Assembly (NCBI GenBank): GCA_021814355.1
Contig: JAKAIJ010000128.1
Location: 1 to 7,300, forward strand
Direction: 5' to 3'
Origin: Acidobacteriota bacterium
GTDB lineage: Bacteria; Acidobacteriota; UBA4820; DSQY01
Length of the DNA: 7,300 nt
The notes under the pieces are model-generated. The model worked only from the letters and a program-made list of their open reading frames with translations. It had not been told where the DNA came from and did no database searches. Shown here piece by piece: positions 2,997-7,300 of this stretch (positions are counted from its first letter, which is position 1; every line of letters starts with the position of its first letter). The position numbers and the translations under genes are program-made.

Positions 2997-5882
2997 TCAC
3001 GGGCACGTTCCCGTGAGGTTCTGGGTGTAGGCGCACGGCGCGCCCGCGCCCGCCGCTGGGCGCTCCGCGGCCGCCGAGTTCTGGCCGTAGGAACCCTCGA
3101 CGGCGCTCGTGTTGTTGCCCACCACGACGAAGTAAATGCTGTTGGTGCCGGGGTCAAAGTTAAGCGAGCCCGTTGTTCCCTTGTTGCAGTACCGGCCCGT
3201 CCAACTGACGCCCGTTTGCAGGGTGGCCAGGCTGCCCGCGTAGACCGTGTTGTCCTGCGCGCCGCAGCCGTTCGTATACGTCACGTTCACGCTGGTACCC
3301 GCGCCCTTTGAGGCCCTCATGTCTTTCGCGGGGCTGTCCTCCTTGGGGTTGGGGAGCGCCGTGGTGACGGTCATCTCCCAAAAACCACGGCCGTGGGTGG
3401 CGGAGCGGAGCTTGCCGTTGGTGGGGTTGAACTCCAGCTGGAAGTGCGCCACGGGCGGGAGGTTGGAGGTGACGCTGGTCCACGTGGGCGTCGCCGTCCA
3501 GATGTTGGTCCCCTGATAGACGCCCATCTCCATCCCCACGTAGGCGGTGTTCACGTTGGCGGGGTCCAGGACCACCGAGTAGCAGGGAATTTGGGGCAGC
3601 GTCCCGGAGATGTTGGTCCAGGCCGCGCCGCCGTTGGTGGACATGTAGATCCGGTTGGCGTCGAACCCCGCGAAGGTGACGAGGACCTTCAGGGCGTTGG
3701 CCGGGTCGGTGACGATGCTCTTCACCCGCTGGTTCGGGAGCCCCGCGCTGCGGTCGGTCCAGGTGGGCGAGGCCCCGTTGGCATTGGTGCTCACCCAGAA
3801 CTTCACGGTCGAGGCGGTCGCGTTGAAGGCCCCCGCGTAGACGGTCCCGATCGTGCCGTTGTTCTTCGCCGCGTGGAGGTAAGTGACGTAGGAGCGGCTG
3901 CCGTTGGAGACGTCCGCGCTCAGGTCGGGGCTGATGGCCGTCCAGGTGCTGCCCGTCCGAACCGCCGTGTTCCGGTAGACGAACTTGCTCGCCGTGAACA
4001 TCGTGGTCGGCTGGTTCGGATCGAGGCAGAAGACGGCGATGAAGGAGGTCTGGTTGTCGGGGATGCAGGTGCCGCAGCCGGCGCACCCGCCGAAGTTGCG
4101 GATGCAGCTCCAGGCGGTGGGGCTTCCCGTCATGTTGCTGTTCCGGTAGATGCTGGCGTAGACGTACTCCTCGTAGGCGTAGGCGGCGTTGCTCTGGTCC
4201 CAAGCCGACCAGCCGCCGTCGCCCCCCGCCACCTCGCCCCAACTGGCGCCGTCGGTGTAGACCTGCCCGTTGTCCTGGAGCCCGCCCTGGAATTTCGTGG
4301 GGTCGGTGGGGTGCTGGGCGAGGCCGTAGAGCTGGATCGTGGGGAGCCCCGAGTTGCGGCTCGTCCAGGAGACCGAGGTCCCCGAGACGGTGCCCACGAA
4401 GAACCCGCCGTCGTTGGCGTCGTACAGCGTGGTGGAGTCCGGCATGAAGAGGAAGTGGTGGTCCGCGTGGGAGAAGGCCGTCCCGCTCCCGGCCCAGTTG
4501 GAGACGGCGCTCATCAGCGTGCCGCTGTTGGTGGAGACGTAGTCGTCGAGCCCCCCGAAGAAGACCTTGGCGGGGTTGGCGGGGTCCACCGTTCCGTGCA
4601 TGTCGTACCAGCACTGGGTCGAGCAGTAGCTCGTGGTGCTGTTCTTCAGGGTCCAGGCCGGCGTCGCCAGCGTGCCGTCGGCGCAGTAGTAGACGCCCAG
4701 GTTTCCGTAGCTGGCGGAGCTCTGGATCAGGCAGTAGAGCTGTTTCTTGTCCGAGGGAGCCTGGAGGAGGGTGATCCGCCCCACGTTGGTCGTGGGGAAG
4801 CCGTTGGCGGCGCCGCTGATGGTCGTCCACGGCCCGGCGCCACCGCCCGCCGAGCGGTAGACGCCGTTGGAGGCCGAGCCGTTGTACTTCCCGAAGGCCG
4901 CGTAGACGAGGGAGGGCTGCCCCACGGCCGGCGTGACGGAGTCCAGGACGAGGTCGGTGCCGTAGACCGTCCCCGCCGCGGCTCCGCACGTGGTGAGGGC
5001 CCAGGTGGCGCCCGCGTTGGCGGAGTAGAGCAGGCCGCCGTCCACGGCCGCGTAGACCTTGTTGGAGTCCCTCGGGTCCACGGCCATCCGGCGCACGTTG
5101 TGGTAGGGCTGGGCGTAGGCCCAGGCGGGCGCGGTGCCGGCGTAGGCGAGGCTCCAGGTGGTCCCCCCGTCGGTGGACTTGTAGATGCCGACGCCGGAGA
5201 TGCCGTCGGCGCTGAAGTTGCCCTCGCCCGTCCCCACGTAGAGGACCTGCTTGTTGTTCGGATCCACGGCGATGGAACCGATGGAGATGCTTGCGTTGGC
5301 GTCGAAGAGGGCGGTCCAGGTAAGGCCCTGGTCGGTGGTCTTCCAGAGCCCGCCGTCCGCCGTGCCCAGCAGGACGATGCTCTTGTTGGCCGGATCGGCC
5401 CAAAGGGCGGTGGCGCGGCCCGAGACGAGGTCGCCGCCGCCCCAGCCGTCCCGGTAGACGGTGGGCCCCAGGTTGGCCCAGGTGTAGGTCGCGAGCGGGG
5501 AGACGGGGCCCGTCAGGGAGGCCTTCGATTCGGGCCGCAGGCACCGCTCTGCCAGGGCCGCGTCGAGGCGCCAGTGCTCCGGGAGGGGGCGGGTGAAGGG
5601 CGTCAGGTACTCGTCCAGCCGGTAGAAGGCCCGCCGTTCTGGCAGGGTGGCCGCGCCGCTCTCGATGCGGCGGGCCAGCTCCTTCAGCTGCTCGTTGTCC
5701 TGCTGGTAGATGGCCGGGTCCATCTTGAGGGGAGGGAACTGGAGCGGGGTCCCCTCGGGCTCGCCGGTCTCCTGCGAGGCGGGAGTGGTCTTCGGCTCGG
5801 GCGGGACGGGCGCCTGAGCGCGGGGGGACACCGCGGCCAGGACGACGAGCGCGGCGACGGTCAGCAATCGGAAGGTACGCAT
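2997..5882 (-). CDS. Secreted BNR/VPS10-like beta-propeller protein with Cys-containing C-terminal module
   Basis: 961-residue exported protein of the BNR-repeat (sortilin/VPS10-like, GH74-like) propeller class. The signal peptide is about 1-24 (hydrophobic 6-18, AQA then PVPPEP). A Pro-rich and charged region (25-125) precedes the propeller (about 135-838). Asp-box repeats S/T-x-D/N-x-G-x-T/A-W are clear at 182-189 (TTDQGLTW), 236-243 (STDGGTTW), 287-294 (SANAGATW) and 748-755 (STNGGAAW). GTGEGN (217-222), SHADHHFLFMPD (471-482) and THGRGFWE (829-836, closing blade) are typical of the class. Residues about 845-961 form a separate module with Cys 873, 899, 950 and 960 and the segment EGSYGQ..AERPAAG, possibly for secretion or surface attachment. 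Cysteines cluster at 593-619, including CAGCGTC. The start at 5882 has GGAGG (5895-5891) eight bases upstream, next to a short G5/C5 hairpin (5899-5914). It lies 40 bp behind the chemoreceptor gene. No catalytic residues can be assigned; binding or glycan hydrolysis are both possible. Confidence 0.88.
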   Translation of the reverse strand: MRTFRLLTVAALVVLAAVSPRAQAPVPPEPKTTPASQETGEPEGTPLQFPPLKMDPAIYQQDNEQLKELARRIESGAATLPERRAFYRLDEYLTPFTRPLPEHWRLDAALAERCLRPESKASLTGPVSPLATYTWANLGPTVYRDGWGGGDLVSGRATALWADPANKSIVLLGTADGGLWKTTDQGLTWTALFDANASISIGSIAVDPNNKQVLYVGTGEGNFSADGISGVGIYKSTDGGTTWSLAYAGTAPAWAYAQPYHNVRRMAVDPRDSNKVYAAVDGGLLYSANAGATWALTTCGAAAGTVYGTDLVLDSVTPAVGQPSLVYAAFGKYNGSASNGVYRSAGGGAGPWTTISGAANGFPTTNVGRITLLQAPSDKKQLYCLIQSSASYGNLGVYYCADGTLATPAWTLKNSTTSYCSTQCWYDMHGTVDPANPAKVFFGGLDDYVSTNSGTLMSAVSNWAGSGTAFSHADHHFLFMPDSTTLYDANDGGFFVGTVSGTSVSWTSRNSGLPTIQLYGLAQHPTDPTKFQGGLQDNGQVYTDGASWGEVAGGDGGWSAWDQSNAAYAYEEYVYASIYRNSNMTGSPTAWSCIRNFGGCAGCGTCIPDNQTSFIAVFCLDPNQPTTMFTASKFVYRNTAVRTGSTWTAISPDLSADVSNGSRSYVTYLHAAKNNGTIGTVYAGAFNATASTVKFWVSTNANGASPTWTDRSAGLPNQRVKSIVTDPANALKVLVTFAGFDANRIYMSTNGGAAWTNISGTLPQIPCYSVVLDPANVNTAYVGMEMGVYQGTNIWTATPTWTSVTSNLPPVAHFQLEFNPTNGKLRSATHGRGFWEMTVTTALPNPKEDSPAKDMRASKGAGTSVNVTYTNGCGAQDNTVYAGSLATLQTGVSWTGRYCNKGTTGSLNFDPGTNSIYFVVVGNNTSAVEGSYGQNSAAAERPAAGAGAPCAYTQNLTGTCP

Positions 5883-5890
5883 GGCCTGGA

Positions 5891-5895
5891 CCTCC
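5891..5895 (-). promoter_or_regulatory. Ribosome binding site of the propeller gene
   Basis: GGAGG on the - strand, eight bases before the ATG at 5882-5880. It directly follows a small hairpin (GGGGG 5899-5903 with CCCCC 5910-5914) that might modulate access to it. I saw no promoter in the 40-bp gap, so the gene may be read from the chemoreceptor transcript or from a promoter inside that gene. Confidence 0.7.
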
Positions 5896-5922
5896 TCTGG
5901 GGGACGTCGCCCCCCGTATCAT

Positions 5923-7300
5923 CTACCACGTTCCCCCGAGACCCGCCTCGCCCGCGGGGCAGGCCTCGGGGATCTTGAAGTTCCGAACCTCCCGGTCGAG
6001 CGCCGCCGCGCTCTGGCGGAGGCGCGACGACGCCTGGGCCAGCGCCTCGAAGGAGGCGTGGATGGCCTGGGCCCGCCGAGCGAGGTCCCGCATGGCCTCG
6101 GCGGTGGAGCGCGCCCGCCCGGCCTGGGCGCCGACGGTCTCGGCCGTGGCCTGGCTGTCTTGGGTGATGCTGGCCGCGGAGGCGGCGATCATCTGGGCGC
6201 CGCGGGCCTGCTCGCCGGTGGCGTGCCGGAGCTGGAGCACCACGTCCCGCACCCGCCCCGCCTCCACCGTGAGCCGTTGGGTCGAGCGGGCCTGCTCCTC
6301 CACCGACCGGGAGATGCTCTCGATCCTCTCGAAGATCTGGTGCATGGTCCGGCTCGCCGACTGCCCCCCGTGCGCGAGCTCGTCCGCGGCGCCGGCGATG
6401 CGGCGGGTCATCTCCTCCTGGGCCGAGGCCGACTCGAGGATGGAGCGGAGCGACGCGCCCGCCGCCCGGGAGAGGTCGGAGCTCTTCTCCACCATCCCGA
6501 AGACCCGCGTCATGGCGCCCGCGATCTCGGCGCCGCCCCGCTGGATGGAACCGACGACCTGCTGGATCTCCCGAGCGCGGCCCTTGGTGCGGGAGGAGAG
6601 CTCGCGGATCTGACCCGCCACGACCCCGAAGGCCCGCCCGTGCTCCCCCGCCCCGGCGGCGATGATGGAGGCGTTGAGGGAGAGGAGGTTCGTCTGGTCG
6701 GAGATGTCCTGGATGACGTCCAGGATCCTGCCGATGTTCTCGATGGAGCCGCGGAGCTCCTCCAGGGAGCGGTGGCTCTCCTCCGAGACCCGCAAGGTCC
6801 GGATGATCTCCTCCTCCACCGCCGCCACGCTGGTGAATCCTCCCTCGGCGAGGGCGGTCACCTTGGTCGCGAGACGGGTCAGCTCGGCGGAGCCCTCGCG
6901 GGTCTCCCCCAGCGAGGCGTCCAGCTCGGTCAGGTAGGCCACCGCGTCCTGGCCGCCGCTCTGGAGCTGGTCCGCGGCCGCCCGCACCTGCTCGGCGGTG
7001 GCGGCGATCTCGTTGGCCGACGAGACGGAGGTCTCCGCGGAGTCGCGGAGCACCTCCGCGGTGCCCGCGATCTCCTCCACGTTGGCCTGCATCTGGAGGA
7101 TGGTGGCCGAGACGTCCTGGGTGGCCGCGGCCACCTGGCGCATGGCCTCGGAAACCTCCGCCATGGAGCGCTCGGAATCCCGGGCGTACTGGTCGGTCTC
7201 CTCCGCCAGCGCCGACTGCTCGGCCACCGAGCTGTAGAGGGACTCGCTGGTGGCGGAAACCATGGCCGCCTCGGTCTCCACCGAGGTCGTGGCGCCCCGG
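5923..7300 (-). CDS. Methyl-accepting chemotaxis protein, C-terminal signalling domain (N-terminus outside window)
   Basis: Cytoplasmic signalling part of a chemoreceptor, which would form trimers of dimers and control a CheA kinase through CheW. The visible 458 residues are a Gln/Ala/Ser/Glu-rich coiled-coil hairpin. An N-terminal arm leads to the tip, encoded around 6630-6730 (DQTNLLSLNASIIAAGAGEH then GRAFGVVAGQIREL), and a long returning arm of about 240 residues ends in REVRNFKI plus a short Gly-rich tail. There is no NWETF-like CheR tether at the C-terminus. The GTG at 7281 is not convincing as a start: the frame is open to 7300 (RGATTS before it), no ribosome site is seen, and the coiled coil is already in progress. 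The sensor, transmembrane and HAMP parts must lie beyond the edge, or the protein is soluble. At the tip, residues equivalent to Tsr F373, E385 and R388 are D, I and G, so its contacts may differ from the E. coli type. The IIAA tip resembles a receptor subclass I associate with delta-proteobacteria. Confidence 0.93.
   Translation of the reverse strand, partial: RGATTSVETEAAMVSATSESLYSSVAEQSALAEETDQYARDSERSMAEVSEAMRQVAAATQDVSATILQMQANVEEIAGTAEVLRDSAETSVSSANEIAATAEQVRAAADQLQSGGQDAVAYLTELDASLGETREGSAELTRLATKVTALAEGGFTSVAAVEEEIIRTLRVSEESHRSLEELRGSIENIGRILDVIQDISDQTNLLSLNASIIAAGAGEHGRAFGVVAGQIRELSSRTKGRAREIQQVVGSIQRGGAEIAGAMTRVFGMVEKSSDLSRAAGASLRSILESASAQEEMTRRIAGAADELAHGGQSASRTMHQIFERIESISRSVEEQARSTQRLTVEAGRVRDVVLQLRHATGEQARGAQMIAASAASITQDSQATAETVGAQAGRARSTAEAMRDLARRAQAIHASFEALAQASSRLRQSAAALDREVRNFKIPEACPAGEAGLGGTW

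Noticed and set aside
2861..3157. N-terminal extension of the isomerase to 3157
   Set aside because: It would remove the signal peptide from the N-terminus, run through the promoter and into the upstream gene's 3' end, and has a low-complexity Arg/Ala/Pro composition.
3160..5922. 920-codon - strand open frame overlapping the propeller gene in another frame
   Set aside because: Arg/Pro/Gly/His-rich out-of-frame translation of the same DNA, with no domain motifs.
3393..5978. 861-codon + strand open frame opposite the propeller gene
   Set aside because: Its composition (Gly, Val, Arg, Asp, Ala in low-complexity runs) reflects GC-rich codons read antisense. The opposite strand has a signal peptide, Asp-boxes and a ribosome site.
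7279..7281. GTG at 7281 as the real start of the chemoreceptor
   Set aside because: The frame continues to the window edge without a stop, there is no ribosome site, and the coiled coil is already established at that point.

Overview
The window comes from a GC-rich bacterium: by eye, G or C dominates the third codon positions of every gene. The cell envelope looks Gram-negative. Exported products include a signal-peptide cyclophilin, a lipoprotein solute-binding protein with Ser at +2, and a large secreted BNR/VPS10-like propeller with a Cys-containing C-terminal module. A chemoreceptor is also present. The mix and codon style would fit Acidobacteriota or a delta-proteobacterium-like lineage, but no rRNA or marker gene is here to settle this, so the placement is inference only.

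Layout. A 5'-truncated YgjP-type metallopeptidase gene runs on the + strand to position 477. Everything from 963 to the right edge is on the - strand. In transcription order it runs: chemoreceptor C-terminal part (7300-5923, open at the window edge), secreted BNR-repeat propeller (5882-2997), exported peptidyl-prolyl isomerase (2860-2162), and LivK/LivJ-type periplasmic binding lipoprotein (2105-963). The chemoreceptor and propeller genes are 40 bp apart and could be co-transcribed. A 136-bp gap then holds a good sigma70-type promoter (TTCACC-17-TATAAT, - strand) in front of the isomerase. The isomerase and binding-protein genes are 56 bp apart and probably share that promoter. All three fully visible - strand genes start at a consensus-like GGAGG site.

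The YgjP gene and the binding-protein gene converge on a 485-bp non-coding stretch (478-962). This is the most unusual part of the window. From 553 to 824 it is almost entirely a chain of stem-loops, and three CTAG tetranucleotides (553, 766, 821) cut it into two abutting units. The first unit (553-769, 217 bp) has 24-bp terminal inverted repeats matching at 19 positions, each nested in its own hairpin, and two further strong hairpins inside. The second (766-824) is a single long REP-like hairpin that reuses the middle CTAG. Two more hairpins follow (876-941), close to the 3' end of the binding-protein gene. I read the block as a non-autonomous, MITE- or REP-like palindromic element (or cluster) lodged between two convergent 3' ends. 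A structured RNA or bidirectional termination region is the alternative.

Function. The - strand genes share an envelope theme (sensing, secretion, folding, solute capture), but nothing in the sequence ties them into one pathway. No permease, ATPase or che genes accompany the binding protein or the receptor here.
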